A DNA stretch of 64,000 bases from Mycobacterium sp. 1465703.0 (GTDB lineage Bacteria > Actinomycetota > Actinomycetes > Mycobacteriales > Mycobacteriaceae): NCBI RefSeq assembly GCF_001672975.1, contig NZ_LZKU01000203.1, forward strand, positions 18,488 through 82,487, read 5' to 3'. The notes beneath the pieces were generated by a model that searched no databases, was not told the DNA's origin, and worked only from the letters and a program-made list of their open reading frames with translations. A program made the translations under genes and the position numbers. This document shows positions 1 through 13,078 of this stretch, in pieces (position 1 is the first letter of the stretch; each line of letters opens with the position of its first letter).

Positions 1-25
1 TACCGGACACGCCGAAGTAGGCAGC

Positions 26-1006
26 ATGAACGACCAGAAACCAACGCCCATCACACTTGCCATATACCGTGACCTACGCGTCGGCATGGTGATCGTAACG
101 CTGATGGTATTCGTGGCCATCGTCATCGAACAGCTGTCGGCAACCTGCTGGCAATTCGCCCTCAGTGCTTACTATTACACCTCCGCGCACAGCATCCTGA
201 TCGCCGCGCTTCTGGCGCTCGGCACGCTATTCATCATGTACAAGGGCAGCAACGACACCGAGGATGCGCTGTTGACTCTCGCGGGTGTTTCCGCGTTGAT
301 GATCGCGATGGTGCCACAGGGTCCGCTCACGCCCGAGGAACGGTGTGGGCAACATGATCTGCCGGATGCATTCAAGCCCGCAATTCAGCCCAACGTCTGG
401 GCGGTCGTCGTCGCACTGATTGTGGGCTGGACGGCGATGGCCGTGCTGCACTGGCGCAACCACACTCGGCATAAGAAAAGCCCGTTGGGAACTGCGGCGC
501 TGTGGATCTTCTGGGTGATTATGGCGGTCGGCTTCATTACCCTTGTCTTTTTCCCAAACACGTTCTACGCGCATATCCACGGCATCGCCGGTTTCCTGAT
601 GCTTTTGTCCTTCATCATCACCGTGTTCTGCGCCGCACTCGTCGTCGGGCACGAGGACCCGGTGAAGGCACCGAACAAGGACCGCTATAAGTGGTGCTAC
701 CGGATCGTGGCCGTAGTGATGGTGGTGACGTTAATCGCAGTTGTCGCAGTACATCTCAAGCATCCCAGGTGGGAGCCGTGGGTCATTTGGCTGGAATCGG
801 CGGTGATCATCGAGTTCGCCTTGTACTGGGCGATTCAAACCTGGGAACTGTGGAATTCGCCTGACCGCATTGGGCGTCTCCCCGACGACGTCCAGAGGCG
901 ACTGGCGGATAAGCGGACGAAGGACGGCGGATTTCGTGGATTCAGGTCCGATCCGACCGAACCACCCGACGAGGGTCCGGGCGGAAGGATACTGCCGCTT
1001 CTGTAG
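26..1006 (+). CDS. Multi-pass membrane protein, function unknown
   Basis: A 326-residue protein with about seven hydrophobic segments (roughly residues 20-40, 55-75, 80-97, 122-143, 155-178, 183-207 and 225-245, with a possible eighth near 255-275) and a polar, Arg/Pro-rich cytosolic-type C-terminus. I do not recognise the family with certainty; the Tyr-rich segment SAYYYTSAH after the first helix recalls small actinobacterial membrane proteins of unknown role. The start ATG has a weak purine stretch upstream. It precedes lpqG on the same strand by about 150 bases. No orthologue is known to me at this place in M. tuberculosis, where PE/PPE genes lie upstream of lpqG. Confidence 0.8.
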   Translation: MNDQKPTPITLAIYRDLRVGMVIVTLMVFVAIVIEQLSATCWQFALSAYYYTSAHSILIAALLALGTLFIMYKGSNDTEDALLTLAGVSALMIAMVPQGPLTPEERCGQHDLPDAFKPAIQPNVWAVVVALIVGWTAMAVLHWRNHTRHKKSPLGTAALWIFWVIMAVGFITLVFFPNTFYAHIHGIAGFLMLLSFIITVFCAALVVGHEDPVKAPNKDRYKWCYRIVAVVMVVTLIAVVAVHLKHPRWEPWVIWLESAVIIEFALYWAIQTWELWNSPDRIGRLPDDVQRRLADKRTKDGGFRGFRSDPTEPPDEGPGGRILPLL

Positions 1007-1142
1007 TGCGGACCGGCTGCGGACAAGGCAACGAAGCGCACCAATCACGCGCTCACGCAAGGGCAATTGTGTGCAACGCCCAGTCGTGAAGCGGGCAGCC
1101 CGTAGCGGACGAAGCAACCTCGATTCGAAGCACCGTAGACGC

Positions 1143-1148
1143 TAGGGT
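1143..1148 (+). promoter_or_regulatory. Putative -10 element for leaderless lpqG transcript
   Basis: TAGGGT fits the mycobacterial TANNNT -10 pattern and ends 6 bases before the ATG of lpqG, the spacing expected when transcription starts at the start codon. There is no Shine-Dalgarno sequence between them. Inference from spacing only. Confidence 0.35.
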
Positions 1149-1154
1149 CCAGTC

Positions 1155-1901
1155 ATGCCGAAACCCAGCAGTGAAAGTCTTGTCCGCCGAACGATCGCTC
1201 TCGCCGCGGTCGCCACGGCGGGCCTGGCCATCGCCGCAGTGTCGGCGTGCGACAAGCACAATCCGCCGCCGTCCGGCGCCAACCCCCGTCAGGTCACGGT
1301 GGTGGGTACCGGCCAGGTTCAAGGCGTCCCGGACACCTTGACCGCCGACGTCGGCATCGAATTCACCGCGCCCGACGTCACCACCGCGATGAATCAGACC
1401 AACGACCGTCAACAGGCGGTCATCAACGCACTTGCCGACGCCGGCATCGACCGCAAGGACATCAGCACCACCGAGGTCACGCTGTCGCCGGAATACAACA
1501 ACCCCAGTTCCGGTGGTACGGCCGCAATCAGCGGGTACCGCGCCACCAACGCCATCGCCGTCAAGATCCACCCGACGGATGCCGCGTCGCGGCTGCTGGC
1601 CCTCATCGTCGGCACGGGCGGCGACGCCACCCGGATCAGATCCGTCCGCTATTCCATCGCCGACGATTCACAACTGGTCAAGGATGCCCGGTCTCGGGCG
1701 TTCAACGACGCCAAGAGCCGCGCCGAGCAGTACGCCCAGCTATCCGGGCTCCGGCTGGGCCGGGTGCTGTCCATCTCGGAGGCCACCGGCAACACTCCGC
1801 CACCGGCCGGGGCACCGCGGGCGATGCCGTCCATGGTCCCTCTGGAACCCGGGCAGCAGACGGTGAAGTTCTCGGTGACCGCGGTGTGGGAGTTGGACTG
1901 A
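1155..1901 (+). CDS. lpqG: SIMPL-domain lipoprotein LpqG
   Basis: A 248-residue exported lipoprotein. The N-terminus is a signal peptide (hydrophobic residues 12-30) ending in a lipobox-like AVSAC with the acylated Cys at about residue 32. The remainder is a SIMPL/DUF541 (BP26-like) domain, as seen in the conserved opening VTVVGTGQVQGVPDTLTAD and the long amphipathic helices after it. SIMPL proteins form oligomeric periplasmic or surface channels-like rings of unclear function. The position, convergent with hpt, matches Rv3623 in M. tuberculosis, so orthology is clear. Its stop codon coincides with the start of a tandem repeat. Confidence 0.9.
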   Translation: MPKPSSESLVRRTIALAAVATAGLAIAAVSACDKHNPPPSGANPRQVTVVGTGQVQGVPDTLTADVGIEFTAPDVTTAMNQTNDRQQAVINALADAGIDRKDISTTEVTLSPEYNNPSSGGTAAISGYRATNAIAVKIHPTDAASRLLALIVGTGGDATRIRSVRYSIADDSQLVKDARSRAFNDAKSRAEQYAQLSGLRLGRVLSISEATGNTPPPAGAPRAMPSMVPLEPGQQTVKFSVTAVWELD

Positions 1902-2010
1902 GCCCGACGGCGGCCACCCGCCGCGCCCGGCTTCGCCGCGCTTGCGATCGCCGCTAGCCCGACGGCGGCCACCCGCCGCGCCCGGCCTCGCCGCGCTTGC
2001 GATCGCCGCT
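1901..2010. repeat. Two tandem 55-bp repeats after lpqG, each with a hairpin
   Basis: Copies at 1901-1955 and 1956-2010 differ at one base (cttcg versus cctcg); a further 9 bases of a third copy begin at 2011. Each holds a short inverted repeat CGGCGG-ccac-CCGCCG that could act as a transcription terminator between the convergent lpqG and hpt genes. The first copy begins on the last base of the lpqG stop codon. Confidence 0.85.
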
Positions 2011-2033
2011 AGCCCGACGAACCAGCCGCTGGC

Positions 2034-2645
2034 CTACTGCTGGTAGACCCTGGGGTCCAGGGTGCCGATGTAGGACAGGTCGCGATAGCGCTCGTCGTAA
2101 TCGAGGCCGTACCCGACGACGAAGTCGTTGGGAATGTCAAAGCCCACGTAGGCGATGTCGACGTGGGCGCCCTGCGCGTCGGGTTTGCGCAGCAGGGTGC
2201 ACACTCGCAGCGAGCGCGGGTGACGCGTTTTGAGGTTGCGCAGCAGCCAGGACAAGGTCAGGCCGGAGTCGACGACGTCCTCGACGATCAGCACGTCGCG
2301 GCCCTGGATGTCGCGATCCAAGTCCTTGAGAATTCGCACCACGCCCGAGGAGGACGTCGAAGACCCGTAGGAGCTGACAGCCATGAATTCGAACTGGGTG
2401 GGCACCGGGATCGCCCGGGCCAGGTCGGTGACAAAGATCACAGCACCCTTGAGCACGGTGATCAGCAGGAGATCCTGACCGGTCTTGGTCGCCGCGTCGC
2501 GGTAATGCTCTCCGATTTCCTGACCGAGTTCGGCGATTCTCGCCTGAATTTGCGCCGACGTAAGCAGGACAGACTTGATATCCCCGGGGTACAGCTCCGC
2601 GGGCTGGGAGGGGGTGATCGCCGAGGAGATCTGAGCCACGCCCAC
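2034..2645 (-). CDS. hpt: Hypoxanthine-guanine phosphoribosyltransferase
   Basis: Purine salvage enzyme that transfers phosphoribose from PRPP to hypoxanthine or guanine. The PRPP-binding signature [13 protein letters not shown] lies at residues about 118-130, with the adjacent acidic pair in it; the flexible-loop segment [13 protein letters not shown] precedes it. I chose the GTG at 2645 because it aligns with the N-terminus of M. tuberculosis Hpt (SSAITP...[11 protein letters not shown]), giving 203 residues; an upstream ATG at 2729 would overlap tilS. First gene after tilS in a minus-strand run, 50 bases downstream of it. Confidence 0.95.
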   Translation of the reverse strand: MGVAQISSAITPSQPAELYPGDIKSVLLTSAQIQARIAELGQEIGEHYRDAATKTGQDLLLITVLKGAVIFVTDLARAIPVPTQFEFMAVSSYGSSTSSSGVVRILKDLDRDIQGRDVLIVEDVVDSGLTLSWLLRNLKTRHPRSLRVCTLLRKPDAQGAHVDIAYVGFDIPNDFVVGYGLDYDERYRDLSYIGTLDPRVYQQ

Positions 2646-2695
2646 AGAGTGCCACGACGGCGGGCGAATAACCAATGGCAGCCCCGATATTGCGG

Positions 2696-3670
2696 TTACT
2701 GGATCGGCTTGCCGACCGGCTCGCGCCACAACGTCAGGACGCCGTCGCGACGGCCCGCGAACAATCGCTCATCCCGCAGGGGCGACCCCACCGCCACGCC
2801 GCCCTGGCCGCGCCAGCCGGTGACCAGCGTGTCCACCCCCCGGATCTGCTTGTCGGTCAGGTCTGTTGCCCCGCCCGCCAACAGCCAGGCCCGGATCACC
2901 CGGCGCCGCACGGCGCCATCCAGCGCCGCCAACGCCTGAACCCGCAGGCCGGAATCCGCCCTGGCCTCCGGCAGCGCCCGGGCGGCCAGCGTGTCGATCA
3001 ATTCGGAGTCCTCCCGCAACGCCACCGCGGTGCGGGCCAGCGCCTCGGCCACGCCACCTCCCAGCACGTCTTCCAGCAACGGCAGCACCTCGTTGCGCAG
3101 CCGGGTCCGGGTGAAGCGGCGGTCGGTGTTGTGCGGATCCTGCCAGGGAACCAGGCCCAGCTCCCGGCATGCCGCGTGCGTCACCGCACGCCGCACGCCC
3201 AATAACGGCCGGCACCAAGGCGGGTCATAGGGGCGCATCCCGGCGATCGAGCGCACCCCGGACCCGCGCCCCAGCCCGAGCAGCACCGTCTCGGCCTGGT
3301 CGTCGAGCGTGTGGCCCAGCAGCACGGGGCCGGCGGTGTAGGCGCTCAACGCGGTGTAGCGGGCGGCGCGCGCCGCCGCCTCGGGCCCGCCTCGGTTGCC
3401 CACCTGCACCCGAACCACTTGCGCCGCAACGCATCCCAATGCGTCGGCCTGTGCCCGGGCGGTGTCGGCGACGGCGGCCGAGTCGGGCTGCAGGCCATGG
3501 TCGACGATCACCGCGGTGGTGGGCCGCAGCTGGGCCGCGACCGCGGTGAGCGCCAGGGAATCGGGGCCGCCGGACAGCGCCACGCACCACTGTTCGACGG
3601 CGGCGAGGTGGGCCTTGCTGAACGCCTCGACGGCCGCACGCAGTTGGCCTACAGCACCCTGTCGATCCAT
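2696..3670 (-). CDS. tilS: tRNA(Ile)-lysidine synthase
   Basis: TilS ligates lysine to C34 of the CAU anticodon of a minor tRNA-Ile using ATP, changing its decoding from AUG to AUA; normally essential. The N-type ATP pyrophosphatase PP-loop SGGPDS is at residues 33-38, followed by typical segments IVDHGLQP and [19 protein letters not shown]. The length of 324 residues matches the mycobacterial form, which lacks the long C-terminal domains of E. coli TilS. Its 5' end overlaps the 3' end of the upstream metallopeptidase-like gene by 22 bases, so the two are very probably co-transcribed and coupled. Confidence 0.95.
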   Translation of the reverse strand: MDRQGAVGQLRAAVEAFSKAHLAAVEQWCVALSGGPDSLALTAVAAQLRPTTAVIVDHGLQPDSAAVADTARAQADALGCVAAQVVRVQVGNRGGPEAAARAARYTALSAYTAGPVLLGHTLDDQAETVLLGLGRGSGVRSIAGMRPYDPPWCRPLLGVRRAVTHAACRELGLVPWQDPHNTDRRFTRTRLRNEVLPLLEDVLGGGVAEALARTAVALREDSELIDTLAARALPEARADSGLRVQALAALDGAVRRRVIRAWLLAGGATDLTDKQIRGVDTLVTGWRGQGGVAVGSPLRDERLFAGRRDGVLTLWREPVGKPIQ

Positions 3671-4701
3671 CGCTGGGGTTCTTCGATCTCGATGGGCAAC
3701 GGCAGCGTCTCGGGGCCCGTCCAGATGGCGTTGAACTGCGCCATTCCCACCCGACCGACCACATGGTCGACGAACGCCTTACCGCGGGTATATTGGCTGA
3801 GCTTGGCGTCGAGCCCCAACAGTGCGCGCAACAAACGCTGCAGTGGCGGCTGCTTGCGGTGGCGGCGCTCGTCGAACCGGCGGCGGATGGTGGCTACCGA
3901 TGGCACCGCCATCGGCCCGACGGCATCCATGACGTGGTCGGCGTGGCCCTCCAGCAGGGTGCCCAGCACCAGCAACTGATCCAGCGCCTGCCGCTGGGGT
4001 TCGGACTGCACCGCGCGCACCAGGCCGAGAATTCCGGCCGAGTTGGCGTCCGAATCCGCAGCCGCGCTGCCTCGGTTGCGGGCATAGTCGGCGAGCCGGC
4101 TGATCACCTGGCCCATGTCCTCACCGGCGTCGCGGGTCAACAGGCCCAGCGCTTCGGACATGTAGTCGGGCAGCCAGGGGTTCGCGGTGAACTGGACCCG
4201 ATGGGTGACCTCGTGCAGGCACACCCACAGCCGGAAATCGGACGGCTGGATCCGCAGCTGGCGCTCGACGGCGATGACGTTGGGATACACCAGCAGTAGG
4301 CAACCGGTCTTGCCGTCGGCGAAGGGGTCGTATTGCCCGAGGATCCCCGAGGACACGTAGGCCAGGACGGCGCCCGTCTGCGCACCGGTGACGCGGCCGG
4401 TGAAAAACCCGCGGGGCTTGTCGCTGCCGTTCATCATCACCCGCATCGACTCGGTGGCCGCGGCGATCCACTCCGGGCGGTCGACGATGCGCGCGGCGGG
4501 CACTGTGCCGTTCGTGACCAGGCCGGTGACATCACGCACCAAGGGTTCGGCTTTGACGGACGCACCGGCAAGTTCGTCGATCACCTGGCCGCGGGTGTAG
4601 TCGCTGGACGGCGGGCCCGGCCGGGCCAGCCGTCGACCGACCGTGGCCGCGAATTGCCAGTCGACGGTAGTACCCAGCGTCAGGTCCGGCGCCGGCGTCA
4701 T
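3649..4701 (-). CDS. Zinc-dependent metallopeptidase-like protein (DUF2342, Rv3626c family)
   Basis: A 350-residue cytosolic protein of the actinobacterial DUF2342 zincin-like family. A helix with HEVTHRVQF (residues about 162-170) supplies an HExxH-like arrangement in which the second Glu/His spacing is H-E-V-T-H, consistent with zinc binding; a downstream Glu-rich helix (LLEGHADHV) would give the third ligand. Substrate unknown. The ATG at 4701 overlaps the stop of the upstream carboxypeptidase gene as ATGA, which argues for this start over the ATG six codons upstream. Part of the minus-strand run ending in tilS and hpt. Confidence 0.85.
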   Translation of the reverse strand: MTPAPDLTLGTTVDWQFAATVGRRLARPGPPSSDYTRGQVIDELAGASVKAEPLVRDVTGLVTNGTVPAARIVDRPEWIAAATESMRVMMNGSDKPRGFFTGRVTGAQTGAVLAYVSSGILGQYDPFADGKTGCLLLVYPNVIAVERQLRIQPSDFRLWVCLHEVTHRVQFTANPWLPDYMSEALGLLTRDAGEDMGQVISRLADYARNRGSAAADSDANSAGILGLVRAVQSEPQRQALDQLLVLGTLLEGHADHVMDAVGPMAVPSVATIRRRFDERRHRKQPPLQRLLRALLGLDAKLSQYTRGKAFVDHVVGRVGMAQFNAIWTGPETLPLPIEIEEPQRWIDRVL

Positions 4702-6083
4702 GAGCACCCGCAGAACCACAGCCGAGTCGCCAACGCGTCCATGACATTGCGGCCGTTCGGGCCGGAGCCGTTGGAGATGAAGGCGAAAGTGAGCACCCGC
4801 CCACTTCGGTCGGTGAGCACCCCGGCCAGCGCATTGATGTCGGTCAGGGAGCCGGTTTTGGCCCGCAACCAGCCCGCGGGACCCTGGGCCGTGGACGCGT
4901 CGGTGAAGCGATCGGCCAGCGTTCCGCTGCCGGCGGCGATGGGCAGCAGATCCAGCAGCGCGCGCAGCGACGGCTGGTCGGGCCCCGCGGCGGCCTGCAA
5001 GACGCCATCGAGCGTCTTAGCCGTCAGCCGGTCGTCGACCGAGAGCCCGCTGGAATCCAGCAGCACCACGCCGGTGGTGTCGACGTGGGCGGTGGTCAAC
5101 CGGTTGGTCACCGCGTCGGCGGCGCCGGCGAAGCTGCGCGGCCGGTTGATCGCGCCCGCCACCTCGCGGGCGATGCTTTCGGCCAGCACGTTGTCGGAGT
5201 GGTCCATCATCTCGGACAGCCGCTGCACCAGCGGCGCCGACTGCACGACCGCCAGCTGCCGCGCCCCCGACGGTGCGGTGGCGGTGGTCACGGCGTTCGG
5301 GTCCAGGCCCAGCGCCTTGGCCAACTCCCGTCCGGCGTCCAGTGCCGGCGTCCGGGACCGGCGCGAGTTGACCGTTGTGGGCTGGATGCGTCCGGCGTCG
5401 ATCATCACCGGCTCGATCGGCGCGATGTCGCCGTTGTCGACGTCGGCCGCGTCCCAGCCCTGTGCCATCGTCGGCCCGCTGAACGCCGAGATGTCCACTT
5501 GCACCGCTGTGGGCGTCACGCCGCTGCGGCGGATCTGTTCGACGAGATCGCTGATCCGGGCCGACCCCCGGTACCAGCTCTCCACGCCTGGCGGTGCCGC
5601 CGACAGCACCGGATCGCCCGCGCCCACCAGCACCACCGGCCCCTGCGCGTTCTGGCTGCCGGCCACCACGCGGGTGCTGATGCGGGCCTGATGGTCCAAC
5701 GTCAGCAATGCCGCGGCCGCCGTGAGCACCTTGTTGGTCGACGCAGGCACCAGCGGCATGTCATCGGCCACCTGCCACAACTCTTTTCCGGTGATGGCGT
5801 CGGTGATCCGGCCGCCTAACCGGCCCAGGTTGGGGTCGCCCGCCACCGGCGCCAGCATCGCGGCGACCCCGGGTCCGCTGGGTAGCTCTGCGGTCTCGCT
5901 CACCGGGGTCATTCCCGGCTTGACCGGCGGTGCATGCGGAGCCGGTATCGGGGCATGTGCGCTGTTGGCGCCGTGTCCGGTCGTGGTGAAGAACGTCGCA
6001 GCCACCACTACGGCGACGACGAACGCCAGCACGCCCAACCCGATGAACACTGGGGTGGATTTTTGCCAGCGAGTACGGGCCAT
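4698..6083 (-). CDS. D-alanyl-D-alanine carboxypeptidase/endopeptidase, PBP4 type (S13)
   Basis: Penicillin-binding protein that trims or cleaves peptide side chains of peptidoglycan outside the membrane; orthologue of Rv3627c. A signal anchor spans residues about 14-34. The three serine-transferase motifs are visible: S-T-N-K in VPASTNKVL (Ser near residue 115), S-D-N in HSDNVLAES, and K-T-G in RAKTGSLTD. The ATG at 6083 has AGGAG just upstream and gives 461 residues, the same length as the M. tuberculosis protein; the longer frame to 6170 would run toward the divergent ppa gene. Translationally coupled to the downstream DUF2342 gene. Confidence 0.92.
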   Translation of the reverse strand: MARTRWQKSTPVFIGLGVLAFVVAVVVAATFFTTTGHGANSAHAPIPAPHAPPVKPGMTPVSETAELPSGPGVAAMLAPVAGDPNLGRLGGRITDAITGKELWQVADDMPLVPASTNKVLTAAAALLTLDHQARISTRVVAGSQNAQGPVVLVGAGDPVLSAAPPGVESWYRGSARISDLVEQIRRSGVTPTAVQVDISAFSGPTMAQGWDAADVDNGDIAPIEPVMIDAGRIQPTTVNSRRSRTPALDAGRELAKALGLDPNAVTTATAPSGARQLAVVQSAPLVQRLSEMMDHSDNVLAESIAREVAGAINRPRSFAGAADAVTNRLTTAHVDTTGVVLLDSSGLSVDDRLTAKTLDGVLQAAAGPDQPSLRALLDLLPIAAGSGTLADRFTDASTAQGPAGWLRAKTGSLTDINALAGVLTDRSGRVLTFAFISNGSGPNGRNVMDALATRLWFCGCS

Positions 6084-6205
6084 CACTCTCCTGACTGTCT
6101 GAACCCATTCTGCCGAATCGGCGGGCATGGGCTCGTCTAGGGTGTAGCAGAGCAAATTTGGCCTGCCCAAACAAACGCCTGCATACCAGACAAGGAGCCG
6201 ACGCG

Positions 6206-6694
6206 GTGGAATTCGACGTGACCATCGAGATCCAGAAGGGCCAGCGGAACAAGTACGAGGTCGACCACGAGACTGGACGGCTACGTCTGGACCGCTACCT
6301 GTACACCGCGATGGCTTATCCGACCGACTACGGCTTCATCGAGGACACCCTCGGCGAGGACGGCGACCCGCTGGACGCGATGGTGCTGCTGCCGCAATCG
6401 GTGTTTCCCGGCGTGATCGTGGAGGCCCGTCCGGTGGGCATGTTCCGGATGACCGACGAAAAAGGCGGCGACGACAAGGTTTTGTGCGTGCCGGCCGGTG
6501 ACCACCGGTGGGAACACATCCAGGACATCGGGGACGTGCCGGAGTTCGAGCTGGACGTGATCAAGCATTTCTTCGTGCACTACAAGGACCTGGAACCGGG
6601 CAAGTTCGTCAAGGCCGCCGACTGGGTTGGCCGCGCCGAAGCCGAGGCGGAGATCCAGCGTTCGGTGGAGCGGTTCAAGGCTCAGGGGCACTGA
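6206..6694 (+). CDS. ppa: Inorganic pyrophosphatase
   Basis: Family I soluble pyrophosphatase, hydrolysing PPi to drive biosynthetic reactions. Characteristic segments are [11 protein letters not shown], the metal-binding DGDPLDAMV, and [15 protein letters not shown]. The GTG at 6206 follows AAGGAG by 8 bases and gives the standard 162 residues; upstream ATG at 6158 lies before that ribosome binding site and is not needed. Divergent from the carboxypeptidase gene and convergent with the next gene, overlapping its 3' end by 20 bases. Confidence 0.96.
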   Translation: MEFDVTIEIQKGQRNKYEVDHETGRLRLDRYLYTAMAYPTDYGFIEDTLGEDGDPLDAMVLLPQSVFPGVIVEARPVGMFRMTDEKGGDDKVLCVPAGDHRWEHIQDIGDVPEFELDVIKHFFVHYKDLEPGKFVKAADWVGRAEAEAEIQRSVERFKAQGH

Positions 6695-7784
6695 CACACG
6701 CGGCACTGGTCCCGTCCTGCGCCGCGGCGCGGGCGACGCGGCGATTGCGCAGGATGCTCAACGCCAGCGCCGCGACGATGACGAACACGCCGACCGAGGC
6801 GGTGACCGGCTCGGGGACTTCGAACCGCGGCTCGATGGAGCCCAGCATGATCACGGCCAGCGCCCCGATCGCCCAGTGCGCGCCGTGCTCGAGATACACA
6901 TAGCGGCCCAGCGCTTCCTGGCGCACCAGATAGATGGTGATCGACCGGACGAACATCGAGCCGACCAACCCCAGCCCCAGCGCAATGATGATGGGGTCCG
7001 AGGTGATGGCGAACGCGCCGGTGACACCGTCGAACGAGAAGGCCGCGTCGAGAACTTCGAGATAGAAGAACAGGCTCAGGCCGGCCCAGCCGGTTCTCGG
7101 TAAGCCGGCTTCGTCACCGGACGGCCGAAATGCCCGGCTCAGACCGTTGACCACCAGACGGGTCACCATGCCCAGCAGGCCGGCGGTCAGTACCGTCGCC
7201 GCCTCGTCGCCGGAGTGTGTCAACTGCGTGCCCACCAGAACCAGCACGACAGCGGTCACCACCAGCGTTACCTGCCCCAGCTGACCGATGCGTGCAAACG
7301 GGACTTCAAACCACTTGAGCCACTTGATGTCTCGGTCATAGAAAACAAATTCCAGGAACAGCATCAACAGGAAGATTCCGCCGAACGCCGCGATCTGGGG
7401 GTGCGCGGCGAGGACGAGCTTTTCATAGCTGGGCGAGCCGTCCGGAAACTCCAGCGCACCGTGCGGCGGCGGATGCAGCGCCAACTTCATCGCGCGCACC
7501 GGGTCCAGGCCCGCGGTCGCCCACACGATGAGCAGCGGGAAGAACAGTCGCATACCGAACACGGCGACGAGCATCCCGATCGTCAGGAACATCCGCTGCC
7601 AGAACCGGCTCATCCGCTTCAGGATCGAGGCGTTGATGATGGCGTTGTCGAACGACAACGACACCTCGAGGGCTGCCAGTACCAGCAACAGGTAGAGACC
7701 TTTGAAGCCGCCGTAGGCAAATCCGAGGGCGAGGGCCGCCGTCGTGACCAACAGCGAAATTCCGAAGGTGCGCAGCGCGGCCAT
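6675..7784 (-). CDS. TerC/DUF475-family integral membrane protein
   Basis: A 369-residue polytopic protein, orthologue of Rv3629c. Two internal repeats carry the acidic transmembrane signature of TerC-like proteins: [15 protein letters not shown] near residues 39-53 and [18 protein letters not shown] near 243-260. Family members are linked to metal (Mn or tellurite) handling or export, but the role of this one is not established. About nine membrane segments are visible. The 3' end overlaps ppa by 20 bases on the opposite strand. Confidence 0.85.
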   Translation of the reverse strand: MAALRTFGISLLVTTAALALGFAYGGFKGLYLLLVLAALEVSLSFDNAIINASILKRMSRFWQRMFLTIGMLVAVFGMRLFFPLLIVWATAGLDPVRAMKLALHPPPHGALEFPDGSPSYEKLVLAAHPQIAAFGGIFLLMLFLEFVFYDRDIKWLKWFEVPFARIGQLGQVTLVVTAVVLVLVGTQLTHSGDEAATVLTAGLLGMVTRLVVNGLSRAFRPSGDEAGLPRTGWAGLSLFFYLEVLDAAFSFDGVTGAFAITSDPIIIALGLGLVGSMFVRSITIYLVRQEALGRYVYLEHGAHWAIGALAVIMLGSIEPRFEVPEPVTASVGVFVIVAALALSILRNRRVARAAAQDGTSAACVSAPEP

Positions 7785-7913
7785 GGATCCCTTCCCGACA
7801 GCCGCTCACACTAGCGAACCCGATCGCCGCCATGGGTCATCGCTGCGCGGCGCTTACCATTTTCAAACTATGGCGATAGATCGGGCCAGCCGGCCGAAAG
7901 CGCCGCCGCCCCG

Positions 7914-9182
7914 ATGACCGAAATCAACGCCTCACAGGGGCCGGTGGCACGCGGCAGCGTGGCCCGGGTCGGTACCGCCACCGCCGTGACGGCGCTGTGC
8001 GGTTACGCGGTGATCTATCTGGCCGCCCGCGACCTGGCGCCGAGCGGCTTTTCGGTATTCGGCGTCTTTTGGGGGGCGTTCGGCCTGGTGACCGGGGCCG
8101 CCTTTGGCCTGCTGCAAGAGACCACGCGGGAAGTCCGCTCGATGCCCTATATCGACGAGCTGGCCGCGCTGCCGGTGCGCGGCGAACCCCGTACCCATCC
8201 GCCGCGGGTGGCCATGCTGATCGGGGTTGGCGCGGCTGTGCTGGTCGCCGCCAGCTCGCCGTTGTGGAGTGGGCGGGTGTTCGTGGCCGAACGCGCGCTG
8301 TCGGTGGCACTGCTCAGCGTCGGGCTGGCCGGGTTCTGCGTGCATGCCACCCTGCTGGGCATGCTGGCCGGCACCAACCAGTGGACCCGCTACGGCGCGC
8401 TGATGGTGACCGACGCCGTCATCAGGGTGATGGTCGCCGCGGCCACCGTGGCGCTGGGATGGCGCCTGGCCGGTTTCCTGTGGGCGACGGTGGCGGGCGC
8501 GGTCGCCTGGCTGATCTTGTTGCTGGCTTCACCGGCCACCCGGGCCACCGCTCGCACGCTGACACCGGGGGGCGTGGCGACCTTCCTGCGGGGCACCGCG
8601 CATTCGATCACCGCGGCCGGTGCCAGCGCCATCCTGGTGATGGGATTTCCGGTGCTGCTGAAGCTGACCAGTGCCGAGCTCGGGGCCGAGGGCGGGGTGA
8701 TCATCCTTGCCGTCACGCTGACCCGGGCGCCACTGCTGGTGCCGCTGACGGCCATGCAGGGCAACCTGATTGCACATTTCGTCGACAAGCGCAGCGACCG
8801 GGTTCGGGCCCTGCTCGCCCCGGCCGGGATCGTCGGCGCGATCGGCGCGGTCGGGGTGCTGGCCGCGGGCGCGGTGGGCCCGTGGTTGTTGCGGGTCGCC
8901 TTCGGGCCGCAGTACCACGCCAGCAGCGCACTGCTGGCCTGGCTGACAGCGGCCGCGGTGTCCATCGCCATGCTGACGCTGACCGGCGCGGCCACAGTGG
9001 CCGCCGCGCTGCACCGGGCCTATTCGCTGGGCTGGGTGAGCGCCACGGTCGCCTCGGGAATGCTGCTGTTACTACCGCTGTCCCTGCAGACCCGAACAGT
9101 GGTCGGGTTGTTGTGCGGGCCGCTGGCGGGAATCGGCGTTCATCTGGTGGCGTTGTCGCGCGCCGCGCGCTCTACCGGCTGA
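7914..9182 (+). CDS. Polytopic flippase-like membrane protein (Rv3630 type)
   Basis: A 422-residue protein with about 12 hydrophobic segments in the manner of Wzx/MATE-fold polysaccharide transporters. It stands directly upstream of the PpgS-type glycosyltransferase and its small membrane partner, the same order as Rv3630-Rv3632, so a role in moving a polyprenyl-linked sugar across the membrane is a reasonable inference but is not shown by a catalytic motif. The ATG at 7914 begins the conserved frame. Confidence 0.75.
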   Translation: MTEINASQGPVARGSVARVGTATAVTALCGYAVIYLAARDLAPSGFSVFGVFWGAFGLVTGAAFGLLQETTREVRSMPYIDELAALPVRGEPRTHPPRVAMLIGVGAAVLVAASSPLWSGRVFVAERALSVALLSVGLAGFCVHATLLGMLAGTNQWTRYGALMVTDAVIRVMVAAATVALGWRLAGFLWATVAGAVAWLILLLASPATRATARTLTPGGVATFLRGTAHSITAAGASAILVMGFPVLLKLTSAELGAEGGVIILAVTLTRAPLLVPLTAMQGNLIAHFVDKRSDRVRALLAPAGIVGAIGAVGVLAAGAVGPWLLRVAFGPQYHASSALLAWLTAAAVSIAMLTLTGAATVAAALHRAYSLGWVSATVASGMLLLLPLSLQTRTVVGLLCGPLAGIGVHLVALSRAARSTG

Positions 9183-9217
9183 TTTGACCTGCAGCAGCGT
9201 GTACGTTGTGGGCTTAG

Positions 9218-9919
9218 ATGGGTACTGAAACACATTATTCGGTCGTCTGGGTCGTCATTCCCGCCTTCAACGAAGCAGCTGTCATCGGCGAGGTGGTCGC
9301 CGATGTGCGCTCCGTATTCGACCATGTGGTCTGCGTCGACGACGGCAGCGCCGACGAAACCGGTGAGATCGCCCGGCGGGCCGGAGCTCACCTGGTGCGG
9401 CATCCGATCAACCTCGGTCAGGGGGCGGCCATCCAGACCGGTGTCGAGTACGCGCGCAAACAGCCCGGAGCCCAGATCTTCGCCACCTTCGACGCCGACG
9501 GCCAGCACCGCGTCAAAGACCTGGCGACGATGGTCGACCGGTTGCTCGTCGGTGACGTCGACGTCGTCATCGGGACCCGGTTCGGCGCCCAGCGCGGTGC
9601 CCGGCCGCCGTTTGTGAAACGCATCGTGTTGCAGACCGCCGCACGACTGAGCCGTCGCGGGCGCCGACTTGGCCTGACCGACACCAACAATGGACTGCGG
9701 GTATTCAACAAGACGGTCGCCGACGGGCTGGACATCACCATGAGCGGCATGAGCCACGCCAACGAATTCATCATGTTGATCGACGAAAATCATTGGCGGG
9801 TAACCGAAGAACCGATCGAGGTGCTCTACACCGAGTACTCGATGTCGAAGGGTCAACCGCTGCTCAACGGCGTCAACATCATTTTTGACGGGTTCCTGCG
9901 AGGGAGGCTTCCGAGATGA
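9218..9919 (+). CDS. ppgS: Polyprenyl-phosphate glycosyltransferase (PpgS type, GT2)
   Basis: A 233-residue GT-A fold glycosyltransferase of the dolichol-phosphate-mannose synthase group. It shows VIPAFNEAAVIGEVV, DDGSADET for the nucleotide sugar, and the metal site DADGQH. The M. tuberculosis orthologue Rv3631 makes polyprenyl-phospho-N-acetylgalactosamine, the donor for galactosamine on arabinogalactan, and is stimulated by Rv3632. Lacking C-terminal membrane helices, it needs the small partner gene that follows at once. Stop codon overlaps an out-of-frame ATG; the next true start is 13 bases on. Confidence 0.88.
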   Translation: MGTETHYSVVWVVIPAFNEAAVIGEVVADVRSVFDHVVCVDDGSADETGEIARRAGAHLVRHPINLGQGAAIQTGVEYARKQPGAQIFATFDADGQHRVKDLATMVDRLLVGDVDVVIGTRFGAQRGARPPFVKRIVLQTAARLSRRGRRLGLTDTNNGLRVFNKTVADGLDITMSGMSHANEFIMLIDENHWRVTEEPIEVLYTEYSMSKGQPLLNGVNIIFDGFLRGRLPR

Positions 9920-9932
9920 GAAGGGTTGGAAG

Positions 9933-12998
<3,066 letters not shown>

Positions 12999-13002
12999 AA
13001 AA

Positions 13003-13078
13003 TGGAGCCGCCTGGGGGAATCGAACCCCCGACCTATTCATTACGAGTGAATCGCTCTACCGACTGAGCTAAGGCGGC
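13003..13078 (-). tRNA. thrT: tRNA-Thr (CGT)
   Basis: Read on the minus strand the cloverleaf runs from GCCGCCT at 13078 to a paired AGGCGGC, discriminator T and encoded CCA at 13003. The anticodon stem is ATTCA/TGAAT with loop CTCGTAA, giving anticodon CGT. The T arm has GGGTTCGATTCCC. Length is 76 bases. Lies between the Rv3635-type gene and holB, as thrT does in M. tuberculosis. Confidence 0.97.
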